Of a stretch of DNA of 64,000 nucleotides, positions 39,137 through 48,471 are shown in pieces; the first letter of the stretch is position 1; every line of letters starts with the position of its first letter. The stretch spans positions 65,068 through 129,067 of the forward strand of contig NZ_JBFRCU010000009.1 in the NCBI RefSeq assembly GCF_052113205.1, given 5' to 3'. Source of the stretch: Inquilinus sp052113205 (GTDB lineage Bacteria; Pseudomonadota; Alphaproteobacteria; DSM-16000; Inquilinaceae). A program made the translations under genes and the position numbers. The notes under the pieces were generated by a model, which saw only the letters and a list, made by a program, of their open reading frames with translations, was not told the origin of the DNA and made no database searches.

Positions 39137-40452
39137 CGCTGCCGGCCGGGCTCTCGCCGGGTTTCGGCTTCGGCGGCGTTCTCCGCGACACGCTGCTGGA
39201 GCCGCTGCGCGATGCCGCGCCGCCCACCCGAACCCTGGGTGACGACGAAGCCTGGATGCTGGAGACGCTGCGGACGGCGATGACCCATAACGGGTTGTCG
39301 GACCCGAACCCGGTGGTCGGCTGCGTCATCGTCCGAGATGGCCGCGTCGTCTCGCGTGGCGCCACCGAGCGGATCGGCGAGCGCCATGCCGAGCGTGTCG
39401 CGGTCGAGGCGGCGGCCGACCGCTCGGCATTCCGCGGCGCCACCGCCTATGTCACGCTCGAACCTTGCAGCCATCACGGTCGCCAGCCGCCCTGCGCCGA
39501 CCTCCTGGCCTCGCTCGGCCTGGCGCGCTGCGTGGTGGCGCTGCGCGACCCGTTCCCTCTGGTCGATGGCACCGGCCTGGCTCGGCTGCAGGCGGCCGGC
39601 GTCGCGGTCAGCGTCGGTGTGCTGGCGCCGGAGGCGGCGGCCTGGCACGCGCCCTTCCTGTTGCGGCAGCGTCTCGGCCGGCCGCTGGTGGCGGCGAAAT
39701 GGGCGCAGACGCTGGACGGCCAGCTCGCCTATGACGACGGCGCCGAGCGCTGGCTGACCGGCAAGGCGGCGCGCGCCCACACCCATTGGCTGCGCCAGAA
39801 ATACGATGCCATCCTGGTCGGCGCCGGCACCGTTCTGGCCGACGATCCGGCCCTGACCGTGCGCGACGCCGCCGGCGACCGGCACCGCCATCCGCTGCGG
39901 CTGGTCTACGATCCGAACGGCCGAGCGCTGGCCGCCCTGCCGCAGCGGCTGGAGCGCTGGAAGTCCGGGCTGCTCTCCGCCGATGCGCCGACCGTGTTCC
40001 TGCTGGGGGCGGCGGCGGCGCGGCAGGCGGTGGCGCTGGAAGCCCTGCTGCCGCCTTCGGCGGCGGTGCTGGCGCTGCCGGACGGGTCGCCGGTCGATGC
40101 CCTGTTCGACACGCTGGCCGGCCCGGCGATGGTGGCGCGGCTCGGCCGGCCGGTCGCTTCGGTGATGGTCGAGGGCGGCCCGCGCCTGCTCGGCCTGTTG
40201 CTCGAGGCCGGGCGCGTCGATCTGGCCCATGTCTTCATCGCGCCGGTGGTCGGCGGCGGCGAGCGCAACCGCATCGCCTTCCCGGGCAGCGCCGCCCCCC
40301 ACCGTGCCAATGGGACGCGGGAGTGGCGGCCGATCACGACCGCCGCCCTCGGCCCCGATCTTCTGGTAGAATACGTCTCGCCGGCCGTGGCGGAGCATCT
40401 GGCGCGGCTTGTCGACGCCGGTGTGACGACCCCGCCACTTCGCCATGGCTAA
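39133..40452 (+). CDS. ribD: bifunctional riboflavin deaminase/reductase
   Basis: The 439-residue protein joins a zinc deaminase domain with a C-terminal reductase domain (about residues 195-400). The deaminase domain carries GERHAERVAVEAA and LEPCSHHGRQPPCADLL. The reductase domain carries RPLVAAKWAQTLDGQLA, GAGTVLADDPALTVR, VMVEGGPRLLGLLLEAGRVD. It performs the second and third steps of riboflavin synthesis. The TTG at 39133 overlaps ribA and adds about 40 residues compared with usual RibD starts; ATG at 39256 is an alternative. The reductase tail is longer than average. Confidence 0.9.
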   Translation: MTLPAGLSPGFGFGGVLRDTLLEPLRDAAPPTRTLGDDEAWMLETLRTAMTHNGLSDPNPVVGCVIVRDGRVVSRGATERIGERHAERVAVEAAADRSAFRGATAYVTLEPCSHHGRQPPCADLLASLGLARCVVALRDPFPLVDGTGLARLQAAGVAVSVGVLAPEAAAWHAPFLLRQRLGRPLVAAKWAQTLDGQLAYDDGAERWLTGKAARAHTHWLRQKYDAILVGAGTVLADDPALTVRDAAGDRHRHPLRLVYDPNGRALAALPQRLERWKSGLLSADAPTVFLLGAAAARQAVALEALLPPSAAVLALPDGSPVDALFDTLAGPAMVARLGRPVASVMVEGGPRLLGLLLEAGRVDLAHVFIAPVVGGGERNRIAFPGSAAPHRANGTREWRPITTAALGPDLLVEYVSPAVAEHLARLVDAGVTTPPLRHG

Positions 40453-40565
40453 ACGGCGGCGTGCATTGTACCGTGCGCGCCCTGCGGTCCGGCGTGCCGG
40501 TCCGGATCCCATGATGTCTCGGCCGGGCCAGCCCGAACCGACCGAATTTTGAGAGCTTGCCGTCG

Positions 40566-42179
40566 ATGATGTATTTCGCCCCGTGGAAGAAGGTCACCAT
40601 CCTGGTGGTGTGCCTCCTCGGCGTGATCCTGAGCCTGCCGAACATCCTGCCACGCACCACGCTCGACTCGCTGCCGTCCTGGATCCCGGCCCGGCAAATG
40701 AATCTCGGTCTCGACCTGCGGGGCGGTTCCTACCTCCTGCTGGAGGTCGACATGAAGGCGGTGGTCGATGCCCGCCTCGCCAACATGCAGGATTCGATCC
40801 GCAGCCTGCTGCGGCGCGAGAGCATTACCTTCAGCGACCTTGCGGTGAACGACCATTCGGTCAATTTCACCCTGTCCGACCCCGGCCAAGCCGACCGGGT
40901 GCGCACGCTGCTGGCCGAGAACCTGCTGACCGGCGCCGTCGACCCGTTGGCCGGCGGCAAGCGCGACCTCGACATCAGCGTCGGCAGCGACGGCAAGGGC
41001 AGCCTGACCCTGACCGAGGTGGGCCTGCGCGACCGCGAGGCCCGGGCGGTCGAGCAGTCGATCGAGATCGTCCGCCGCCGCGTCGATGAGAGTGGCACCC
41101 GCGAGCCGCTGATCTCGCGCCAGGGATCGAGCCGCATCCTGCTGCAGCTGCCGGGCGAGCAGAACCCCGACCGCATCCGCCGCCTGCTGGGCCAGACGGC
41201 GAAGATGACCTTCCACCTGGTCAATCTCGACTACCAGCCCGGCCAGCCGGTGCCGCCGGACACCGAGGTGCTGCCGATCGAGAATCCGCGGCAGGGCGAG
41301 CGCACCTCGATCGCGGTGCGCAAGCGGATCGAGGTCGACGGCGCCAACCTGACCGACGCCCGCGCCGGCACCAACTCGCAGAACGGGCAGTGGGTGGTGA
41401 ATTTCGAGTTCGACAGCGCCGGCGCCCGCCGCTTCGGCCAGGTCACCCAGGCCAATGTCGGCAAGCCCTTCGCCATCGTGCTCGACGACAAGGTCATCAC
41501 CTATCCGAACATCAACGAGCCGATCCTGGGCGGCCGCGGCCAGATCAGCGGCAACTTCAGCGCCCAGAGCGCCAACGATCTGGCGGTGCTGCTGCGCGCC
41601 GGCGCGCTGCCGGCGCCGCTGACCATCGTCGAGGAGCGGACGGTCGGCCCCGACCTGGGCGCCGACGCCATCCAGGCCGGCATCATCGCCGTCGCTGTCG
41701 GCTTCGTCCTGGTGATCACCTACATGTTCCTGTCCTACGGGCTGTTCGGCCTGTTCGCCAACATCGCCCTGGTCATGAACATGGTGCTCACGGTGGCGAT
41801 CCTGTCGCTGCTGGAAGCGACGCTGACGCTGCCCGGCATCGCCGGCATGCTGCTGACCCTCGGCATGTCGGTCGACGCCAACATCCTGATCAATGAGCGA
41901 TTGCACGAAGAGACGAAACGGGGGAGGTCGCCGTTCTCGGCGATGGATGCGGGCTTCAGCCGGGCCTTCGGCACGATCTTCGACGCCAACATCACCTCGC
42001 TGATCAAGATGGCGATCCTGTATTCGTTGACCACGGGCCCGGTGCGCGGCTTCGCCGTCACCACCGGGATCGGCATCCTGACCTCGATGTTCACCGCCGT
42101 GGTGCTGGTGCGGTTCATGATGGTCACCTGGATCCGCCGCAAGCGCCCCACCGTCCTGCCCGTGCTGAGGAAAGCGTGA
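40566..42179 (+). CDS. secD: protein translocase subunit SecD
   Basis: The 537-residue protein is SecD: an N-terminal membrane span, the motif NLGLDLRGGSYLLLEVD, a large periplasmic P1 domain, then five spans with VGPDLGADAIQAG, SVDANILINERLHEE and ANITSLIKMAILY. With SecF it uses the proton gradient to help release exported proteins from SecYEG. GAGAGC lies 9 bases before the ATG at 40566. It overlaps secF by one base (TGATG). The yajC gene often found upstream is absent; ribD takes its place. Confidence 0.94.
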   Translation: MMYFAPWKKVTILVVCLLGVILSLPNILPRTTLDSLPSWIPARQMNLGLDLRGGSYLLLEVDMKAVVDARLANMQDSIRSLLRRESITFSDLAVNDHSVNFTLSDPGQADRVRTLLAENLLTGAVDPLAGGKRDLDISVGSDGKGSLTLTEVGLRDREARAVEQSIEIVRRRVDESGTREPLISRQGSSRILLQLPGEQNPDRIRRLLGQTAKMTFHLVNLDYQPGQPVPPDTEVLPIENPRQGERTSIAVRKRIEVDGANLTDARAGTNSQNGQWVVNFEFDSAGARRFGQVTQANVGKPFAIVLDDKVITYPNINEPILGGRGQISGNFSAQSANDLAVLLRAGALPAPLTIVEERTVGPDLGADAIQAGIIAVAVGFVLVITYMFLSYGLFGLFANIALVMNMVLTVAILSLLEATLTLPGIAGMLLTLGMSVDANILINERLHEETKRGRSPFSAMDAGFSRAFGTIFDANITSLIKMAILYSLTTGPVRGFAVTTGIGILTSMFTAVVLVRFMMVTWIRRKRPTVLPVLRKA

Positions 42180-43138
42180 TGTTCTGGCTCCGTCTCGTCC
42201 CGGACGACACCAAGATCCAATTCATGCGGGGCCGCATTCTGGGCCTCGCCACCTCGGCCTTCCTCAGCATCGCCTCGGTCATCCTGTTCTTCCATCCGGG
42301 GCTGAACTACGGCGTCGACTTCAAGGGCGGCATCGCTATCGAGATCCAGACGCCGCAGCCGGCGGACTTCTCGGTGCTGCGCTCCGAACTCGATGCCCTC
42401 GGCCTCGGCCAGGTCCAGCTGCAGCAGTTCGGCTCGCCCAGCGACGTGCTGATCCGGATGGAGGCGCAGCCGACCGAGCAGCAGCAGCAGGTGGCGCTCG
42501 ACACGGTCAAGAAGACCCTGACCGAGAAGGTCCCGGGCACGGAGATCCGCAGCATCGATTCGGTCGGCGGCACGGTCTCGGGCGAGCTGTTCCAGAACGG
42601 CATGCTGGCGCTCGGCCTCGCTCTGGTCGCCATGCTGTTCTACATCTGGTTCCGCTTCGAGTGGCAGTTCGGCGTCGGCGCCGTGGTCACCATGATCCTC
42701 GACGTCACCAAGATGATCGGGGTCTATGCCGTCACCGGCATGCAGTTCAACCTGACTTCGATCGCGGCGCTGCTGACCGTCCTCGGCTATTCGGTCAACG
42801 ACAAGGTCGTGGTCTATGACCGGGTGCGCGAGAACCTGCGGCTGTACAAGTCGCTGCCGCTGCGGCAGCTGATCGACCTGTCGATCAACCAGACGCTGAA
42901 CCGCACCATCGGCACCTCGCTGACCACCTTCCTGGCCTGCCTGCCGCTGGCGATCTGGAGCGGCGAGAACCTGCAGCAATTCGCCATCGTCATCCTGATC
43001 GGCATCGTCGTCGCCACCACCTCCTCGATCTTCATCGCGGCGCCGATCCTGCTGTTCCTCGGCGAGGACAAGCTGTTCCGCAAGAAGGCCCCGCCGGCGG
43101 CTCCGGCGGAGGGCAAGCCGGCGGGCAAGGGAGCCTGA
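42179..43138 (+). CDS. secF: protein translocase subunit SecF
   Basis: The 319-residue partner of SecD has the N-terminal span, LNYGVDFKGGIAIEIQTP, and six spans with TLTEKVPGTEIRSIDSVGG, VLGYSVNDKVVVYDRVREN and NQTLNRTIGTSLTTFLA, all standard SecF motifs. The soluble C-terminal tail is Lys/Pro/Ala-rich. It is translationally coupled to secD and closely followed (7 bases) by the deacetylase-like gene, suggesting a longer transcript. Confidence 0.94.
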   Translation: MFWLRLVPDDTKIQFMRGRILGLATSAFLSIASVILFFHPGLNYGVDFKGGIAIEIQTPQPADFSVLRSELDALGLGQVQLQQFGSPSDVLIRMEAQPTEQQQQVALDTVKKTLTEKVPGTEIRSIDSVGGTVSGELFQNGMLALGLALVAMLFYIWFRFEWQFGVGAVVTMILDVTKMIGVYAVTGMQFNLTSIAALLTVLGYSVNDKVVVYDRVRENLRLYKSLPLRQLIDLSINQTLNRTIGTSLTTFLACLPLAIWSGENLQQFAIVILIGIVVATTSSIFIAAPILLFLGEDKLFRKKAPPAAPAEGKPAGKGA

Positions 43139-43145
43139 TCCGGCG

Positions 43146-44252
43146 ATGGCGGCGCGGCCGATCCTGATCGGCAGCGAGGTCTACCGGCATTCCAGCTACG
43201 GGCCGAAGCATCCGCTCGCCATCCCGCGGGTCTCGACCGCGCTCGACCTGATCCGGGCCCAGGGCTGGCTGGCCGACGGCCAGTACCGCGAGGGCCCGCT
43301 GGCCGGCCCGGGGGCGCTGACCCGGTTCCACCATCCCGATTATGTCGCCGCGGTGCAGGATGCCGAGCGCGACCAGGACCTCGACCCGGCGCGCCGGCAG
43401 CGGCACAATCTGGGCGGGATCGAGAACCCGATCTTCGGCGAGGTGTTCCGCCGCCCGGCCACTGCCTGCGGCTCCTCGCTGCTCGGCGCCAGCCTGGTGG
43501 CCGAAGGCGCGGTGGTCTACAGCCCGGCCGGCGGGCTGCATCACGGCCGGCCCGACCGCGCCTCCGGCTTCTGCTACTTCAACGACCCGGCGCTGGCGAT
43601 CCTCGACCTGCTGGATCGCGGCGTCGACCGCATCGCCTATCTCGACGTCGATGCCCATCACGGCGACGGGGTGCAGGATGCCTTCGCTGGCGACCCGCGG
43701 GTGCTGACCGTGTCGATGCATGAGGCGCAGCGCTGGCCCTTCACCGGGGCGATCGACGACCGCGGCGGCGGCAATGCCCGAAACCTGCCGATGCCGCGCG
43801 CGCTGAACGACGACGAGATGGCGGCGGTGCGCGACAAGGCGCTGCTGCCGCTGGTAGAAGCCTTCCGGCCCCAGGTCGTGGTGCTGCAATGCGGCGCCGA
43901 CGCGCTGCATGACGATCCGCTGAGCCGCCTCTCACTCTCCAACCGCGCCTTGTGGGACGTGGTGGCGGCGGTGCGCGGCGTCGCGCCACGCCTCCTGGTG
44001 CTCGGCGGCGGAGGCTACAATCCCTGGACCGTCGGGCGCTGCTGGGCCGGGGTCTGGGCGGTGCTGAACGGCCTCGATCCGGCGGCGCCGCTGACGGCAG
44101 GGTCCCGCACGGTGCTGGCCGGCCTGTCCTGGTCGCGCCGCCGCGGCACCCCGCCCGAGCCCGCGTGGTTCGACCGGATGGACGACGCGCCGCGGCCGGG
44201 CCCGGTGCGGCACGAGGTCCAGGACGTGATCCGTGCTGTGATGGCACCCTGA
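43146..44252 (+). CDS. histone-deacetylase-family (AcuC-like) protein
   Basis: The 368-residue protein is a zinc-dependent HDAC-fold enzyme. The catalytic His pair and ligands appear in GGLHHGRPDRASGFCYFND, YLDVDAHHGDGVQDAF and QCGADALHDDPLSRL, and GGGGYNPWTVGRCW closes the site. It resembles AcuC, which deacetylates acetyl-CoA synthetase, or acetylpolyamine amidohydrolases. The substrate cannot be settled from sequence. It follows secF by 7 bases, so it may be expressed with the translocase. Confidence 0.88.
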   Translation: MAARPILIGSEVYRHSSYGPKHPLAIPRVSTALDLIRAQGWLADGQYREGPLAGPGALTRFHHPDYVAAVQDAERDQDLDPARRQRHNLGGIENPIFGEVFRRPATACGSSLLGASLVAEGAVVYSPAGGLHHGRPDRASGFCYFNDPALAILDLLDRGVDRIAYLDVDAHHGDGVQDAFAGDPRVLTVSMHEAQRWPFTGAIDDRGGGNARNLPMPRALNDDEMAAVRDKALLPLVEAFRPQVVVLQCGADALHDDPLSRLSLSNRALWDVVAAVRGVAPRLLVLGGGGYNPWTVGRCWAGVWAVLNGLDPAAPLTAGSRTVLAGLSWSRRRGTPPEPAWFDRMDDAPRPGPVRHEVQDVIRAVMAP

Positions 44253-44268
44253 CGAGATGGGACGATCG

Positions 44269-44733
44269 ATGAAGACGCTCCTTGCCGTTGTCGCCCTGCT
44301 GCTTGCCGCCGGCCCCGCCCCGGCGCAGGAAGCGGTCCCGTTCAAGGCCAGCGAGCTGACCATCGAGACCGCGGCCGGCAAGAGCTTCCATTTCACGGTC
44401 GAGCTGGCGCTGACGCCGGAGCAGCAGCAGCGCGGCCTGATGTTCCGCGAGAAGATGGCGCCGGATGCCGGCATGTTGTTCGTGTTCGACCAGGCCGGGC
44501 CGCAAGCCTTCTGGATGAAGAACACGCTGATCCCGCTGGACATGATCTTCATCCGCACCGACGGGACGATCGCCAACATCCTCGAGAAGGTGCCGCCGCA
44601 GACTCTGGACCCGCGCACCTCCGAAGGGCCTGCCAAGGCGGTGCTGGAGTTGAACGGCGGCATCTCCCGCTTCCTCGACATCAAGCCGGGCGACCGGGTG
44701 GTCCACCCGCTGATCGCCGCGACCAAGGGCTGA
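44269..44733 (+). CDS. exported DUF192 protein
   Basis: The 154-residue protein has a signal peptide (LLAVVALLLAAGPAPAQE) and a DUF192 domain, recognised by VELALTPEQQQRGLMFRE, GMLFVFDQAGPQAFWMKNT, IPLDMIFIRTDGTI and AVLELNGG. The family is widespread in alphaproteobacteria and its function is unknown. ATG at 44269 is preferred since it begins the signal peptide; ATG at 44257 is also in frame. Confidence 0.87.
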   Translation: MKTLLAVVALLLAAGPAPAQEAVPFKASELTIETAAGKSFHFTVELALTPEQQQRGLMFREKMAPDAGMLFVFDQAGPQAFWMKNTLIPLDMIFIRTDGTIANILEKVPPQTLDPRTSEGPAKAVLELNGGISRFLDIKPGDRVVHPLIAATKG

Positions 44734-44735
44734 GC

Positions 44736-45041
44736 TCAGCGCGGCTTGGTGGTCTCGTCGTCCAGGCCAGGCATGGGTGGGGCCCAGCCGCGGCCGGCCG
44801 CGATCATGCAGGACTGCCCGTCCGGCCCGGTGTAGAGCAGGGTCCAGCTCCGTCCTTTCGGCGCCGTGAACAACTCGGCTCGGCCGCCGCTGTTGGTGGT
44901 GCCGGCGCCCGCCGGCGTTTCCTGGAAGGCGCGCGCCAGATAGTCCGCCACCACGTCGTGCGGGCCGCAGGAGGCTGGCGCCGCCAGGGCCGGGGCGGTC
45001 AGGAGAATGCCGGAAAGGGTGACGACGGCCGCACGGGCCAT
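44736..45041 (-). CDS. small secreted protein of unknown function
   Basis: The 101-residue protein has a signal peptide (AAVVTLSGILLTAPALAAP) and a mature part of about 80 residues with two cysteines (SCGPHDVV and QSCMIAAG) that could form a disulfide. LFTAPKGRSWTLLYTGPDG between them suggests a small beta domain. It is a conserved hypothetical in my recollection of alphaproteobacteria, without a named family. AGGCAGGC precedes the ATG. It is convergent with the DUF192 gene. Confidence 0.65.
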   Translation of the reverse strand: MARAAVVTLSGILLTAPALAAPASCGPHDVVADYLARAFQETPAGAGTTNSGGRAELFTAPKGRSWTLLYTGPDGQSCMIAAGRGWAPPMPGLDDETTKPR

Positions 45042-45197
45042 GCCTGCCTCGATAGCCGTATCGGAGTCTGCGGCCAGGAGGCCTGCGAAAGGATATAATC
45101 GGCTCGCCCTGGCCAGACCAGCCGGATCGGAGGCGGCCCCGCGCCGGAAATATCCGGCCGGGCCGTGAAGGGGCGACACTATTGCGGGCCGAGGGGA

Positions 45198-46460
45198 ATG
45201 CCGGACACCAGGACTGAGATCGAGCCGAGGCTGCGGGAGGCGGCACCGCCGCCCTTGCCCGGACCGACCCGGACCGCGCGCGGCAAGGCTCCCCGCCGGC
45301 GCCGCCTTGTGCTGCTGGGCCTGCTGGTTCTCGCCTTGCTGGCCGGCGGCGGGGCCTGGTACCGCTGGGGCCGGGCGGTCGCGCCGGACCAGCTCTGGCT
45401 CACCGCCACGGCCGAGCGCGGCGACATCGAGGATGCGATCACCGCGCTGGGGACGCTGCAGCCGCTCAGCTATGTCGATGTCGGCACCCAGGTCTCCGGC
45501 CAGCTGAAGACGCTGCATGTCGCGATCGGCGACCGGGTGAAGGCCGGCGACCTGCTGGCCGAGATCGACCCGACGGTCTACCAGACGCGGGTCGAGGCCG
45601 ACCGGGCGCAGATCGCCAACCTCGCGGCGCAGCGGGCGGAGAAGGAAGCGCAGCTGCTGCTGGCCCGGCAGCAGGCCGAGCGGCAGCGCAACCTGAAGGC
45701 GTCCCGTGCCACCAGCGACGACGCGCTGCAGGTGGCGGAGGCGGCCTATGCCGCTGCCCAGGCCCAGCTGGATGCGATCGACGCCCAGACCCGCCAGATC
45801 CAGTCGACCTTGAAGGGCGACGAGGCCAATCTCGGCTACACCAAGATCTACGCGCCGATCGACGGGACGGTGGTGTCGCAGTCGGCGCGCCGGGGCCAGA
45901 CCCTGAACGCCAACCAGTCGGCGCCGATCATCGTCCAGGTCGCGGACCTCTCGACCATGACGATCAAGGCGCAGGTGTCGGAGGCCGATGTCAGCCGGCT
46001 GCGGCTCGGCATGACCGCCTATTTCACCACCCTCGGCATGCCGGACAAGCGCTGGTACGGGGCGCTGCGGCAGGTCCAGCCGACGCCGGAGGTGGTCAGC
46101 AACGTCGTGCTCTACAACGCGCTGTTCGACGTGCCGAACCAGGACGGCACGCTGATGACGCAGATGACGGCGCAGGTGTTCTTCGTCTCGGCCGCCGCCC
46201 AGGACACGCTGCTGGTGCCGGTCACGGCGCTGTCGGGACTGTCGCCCGGCACCTCCTCGGCCGCGCCGGGGCGGGCCGCGGTGCGCGTGCTGAAGCCGAG
46301 CGGATCGATCGAGACCCGCACGGTGACGGTCGGCGTCACCAACCGGGCGCAGGCGGAGATCCTGAGCGGGCTGGAGCCGGGCGAGCAGGTGATCACCGGC
46401 TCCCGCCGGCAGACCACGGAGCCGGCGGCCCCGGGCCAGAGCCGGAGCCCGAGGATCTGA
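45198..46460 (+). CDS. macA: MacA-type periplasmic adaptor protein
   Basis: The 420-residue protein is a membrane fusion protein. It has an Arg-rich start and one span (LVLLGLLVLALLAGGGAWY), a lipoyl half-motif VGTQVSGQLKTLHVAIGDRVKAGDLLAEID, a long coiled-coil hairpin with an HlyD-like return (IYAPIDGTVVSQSARRGQTL), and beta-barrel and membrane-proximal domains. It should link MacB to the outer-membrane channel encoded downstream. ATG at 45198 is preferred over GTG at 45165. It overlaps macB by one base. Confidence 0.9.
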   Translation: MPDTRTEIEPRLREAAPPPLPGPTRTARGKAPRRRRLVLLGLLVLALLAGGGAWYRWGRAVAPDQLWLTATAERGDIEDAITALGTLQPLSYVDVGTQVSGQLKTLHVAIGDRVKAGDLLAEIDPTVYQTRVEADRAQIANLAAQRAEKEAQLLLARQQAERQRNLKASRATSDDALQVAEAAYAAAQAQLDAIDAQTRQIQSTLKGDEANLGYTKIYAPIDGTVVSQSARRGQTLNANQSAPIIVQVADLSTMTIKAQVSEADVSRLRLGMTAYFTTLGMPDKRWYGALRQVQPTPEVVSNVVLYNALFDVPNQDGTLMTQMTAQVFFVSAAAQDTLLVPVTALSGLSPGTSSAAPGRAAVRVLKPSGSIETRTVTVGVTNRAQAEILSGLEPGEQVITGSRRQTTEPAAPGQSRSPRI

Positions 46461-48469
46461 TGGACATCCGCGAGCCCCGGCCGGCGGCAACCGGTGATCA
46501 GACGCCGATGACGACCGGCCGTACCGAGACCCGGCCGCTGGTGTCGCTGCGCGACGTCACCAAGACCTATGTCAACGGCGACCTGGCGGTGGAGGTGCTG
46601 CACGGCATCTCGCTGGACATCCATCCCGGCGAGTTCGTCGCCATCATGGGGGCCTCGGGCTCCGGCAAGTCGACGTTGATGAACATCCTCGGCTGCCTCG
46701 ATCGGCCGACCACCGGCACCTATCGGGTCGACGGCACCGATGTGGCGACGCTGGATCGCGACGCCCTGGCGCATCTGCGGCGCGAGACCTTCGGCTTCAT
46801 CTTCCAGAGCTACAACCTGATCCCGTCGGCGACCGCGGCCGAGAATGTCGAGGTGCCGGCGATCTATGCCGGCATCCCGGCCGCCGAGCGCCGCGAGCGG
46901 GCGGAGCAGCTGCTGGGTTCGCTCGGCCTCGCCGACCGCACCGGCCACCGGCCGAACCAGCTGTCGGGCGGCCAGCAGCAGCGGGTGTCGATCGCCCGCG
47001 CCCTGATGAATGGCGGCCGGGTGATCCTGGCCGACGAGCCGACCGGCGCCCTGGACAGCCGCAGCGGCGCCGAGGTGATGGCGCTGCTCAAGCGGATGAG
47101 CGAGGCCGGCCGCACCGTCATCCTGATCACCCATGACCGGGCGGTGGCGGAGCACGCGCACCGGCTGATCGAGATCCGCGACGGGCACATCGTCGGCGAC
47201 AGCGGCGCGCGGGGGCCTGCAGCCGCCTTGGGCGGGGTCGAGGGCCAGCATGCGGGCGACGCCGGTGCGCTGGGCGTCGCCGATATGGCGGAAGCGGTGA
47301 AGATGGCGCTCCGGGCCCTGCGCGCCAACCTGTTTCGCACCATCCTGACCCTGCTCGGCATCGTCATCGGCGTCGGCGCGGTGATCACCATGCTGGCGAT
47401 CGGCGACGGGGCGAAGCAATCGGTGGTCGACCGCATCTCGGCCATGGGCACCGACCTGCTGCTGGTCCGGCCGGCGCAGAGCAACAACCGCACCGCCGAC
47501 GGCGTGATCGCGACGCTGGTGCCGGAGGATGCCGAGGCGCTGGCCCAACTGCCGAACGTGGCCGTTGCGGTGCCGGAGCTGAGCGGCACCGTCACCCTGC
47601 GCTACGGCAACACCGACTATCAGACCCAGGCCGACGCAACGACGCCTGACTTCCCCACGATGCGCAACTGGTCGGTCGAACGCGGCAGCTTCATCGCGGC
47701 GGCGGATCAGGCGAGCTATGCGCCGGTGATCGTGCTGGGCCAGACCGTGGCCCGGCTCCTGTTCCCGGACGGCGTCGACCCGCTGGGGCGCTATGTGCTG
47801 GTCAACAACATCCCGTTCCAGGTGATCGGGCTGATGGAGCCGAAAGGCGCCACGGCGTGGGGCACCGACCAGGACGATGTCGCCTTCATGCCGCTGTCGA
47901 CCGGCAGCCTGCGGGTGTTCGGCAAGCGCTTCGTCCGTTCGATCACGGTGCAGGTCCAGGACATGGCGCGGATCGACGAGACCCAGCAGGACGTGCAGGC
48001 CCTGCTGGAGGCACGGCATCGCCGCCAGGACGTGCAGATCCGCAACATGTCGTCGCTGATCGAGACCGTGTCGGCGACGCAGAACACGCTGACCATCCTG
48101 CTCGGCTCGGTCGCCGCCATCTCGCTGCTGGTCGGCGGCATCGGGGTGATGAACATCATGCTGGTCAGCGTCACCGAGCGGACGCGCGAGATCGGGGTGC
48201 GGATGGCGACCGGCGCCCGGATGCGCGACATCCTGCAGCAGTTCATCACCGAATCCGTGGTGGTCTCGGCGATCGGCGGCGCCATCGGCGTGGTCGGCGG
48301 CCTCGGGGTGGCGGCGGCGCTGCAGGCCTTCGGCACGCCGATCCAGTTCTCGCCCGGGCCGGTGCTGCTGGCCTTCGGCTGCGCCTTCCTCACCGGCCTG
48401 GTCTTCGGCTATATGCCGGCGCGCAAGGCCGCCACCCTCGACCCCGTCGTCGCCCTGTCCGCCGAGTGA
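46460..48469 (+). CDS. macB: MacB-type ABC exporter
   Basis: The 669-residue protein joins an N-terminal ATPase (Walker A GASGSGKST, signature LSGGQQQR, Walker B VILADEPTGALD) to a MacB-type membrane domain. The latter has four spans and a large periplasmic domain between the first span (about residue 290) and the last three. The MacB core VGGIGVMNIMLVSVTERTREIG is intact. Such transporters drive efflux of macrolides, peptides or siderophores through a TolC-type channel by mechanotransmission. The set resembles PvdRT-OpmQ as much as MacAB-TolC. Confidence 0.92.
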   Translation: MDIREPRPAATGDQTPMTTGRTETRPLVSLRDVTKTYVNGDLAVEVLHGISLDIHPGEFVAIMGASGSGKSTLMNILGCLDRPTTGTYRVDGTDVATLDRDALAHLRRETFGFIFQSYNLIPSATAAENVEVPAIYAGIPAAERRERAEQLLGSLGLADRTGHRPNQLSGGQQQRVSIARALMNGGRVILADEPTGALDSRSGAEVMALLKRMSEAGRTVILITHDRAVAEHAHRLIEIRDGHIVGDSGARGPAAALGGVEGQHAGDAGALGVADMAEAVKMALRALRANLFRTILTLLGIVIGVGAVITMLAIGDGAKQSVVDRISAMGTDLLLVRPAQSNNRTADGVIATLVPEDAEALAQLPNVAVAVPELSGTVTLRYGNTDYQTQADATTPDFPTMRNWSVERGSFIAAADQASYAPVIVLGQTVARLLFPDGVDPLGRYVLVNNIPFQVIGLMEPKGATAWGTDQDDVAFMPLSTGSLRVFGKRFVRSITVQVQDMARIDETQQDVQALLEARHRRQDVQIRNMSSLIETVSATQNTLTILLGSVAAISLLVGGIGVMNIMLVSVTERTREIGVRMATGARMRDILQQFITESVVVSAIGGAIGVVGGLGVAAALQAFGTPIQFSPGPVLLAFGCAFLTGLVFGYMPARKAATLDPVVALSAE

Positions 48470-48471
48470 CC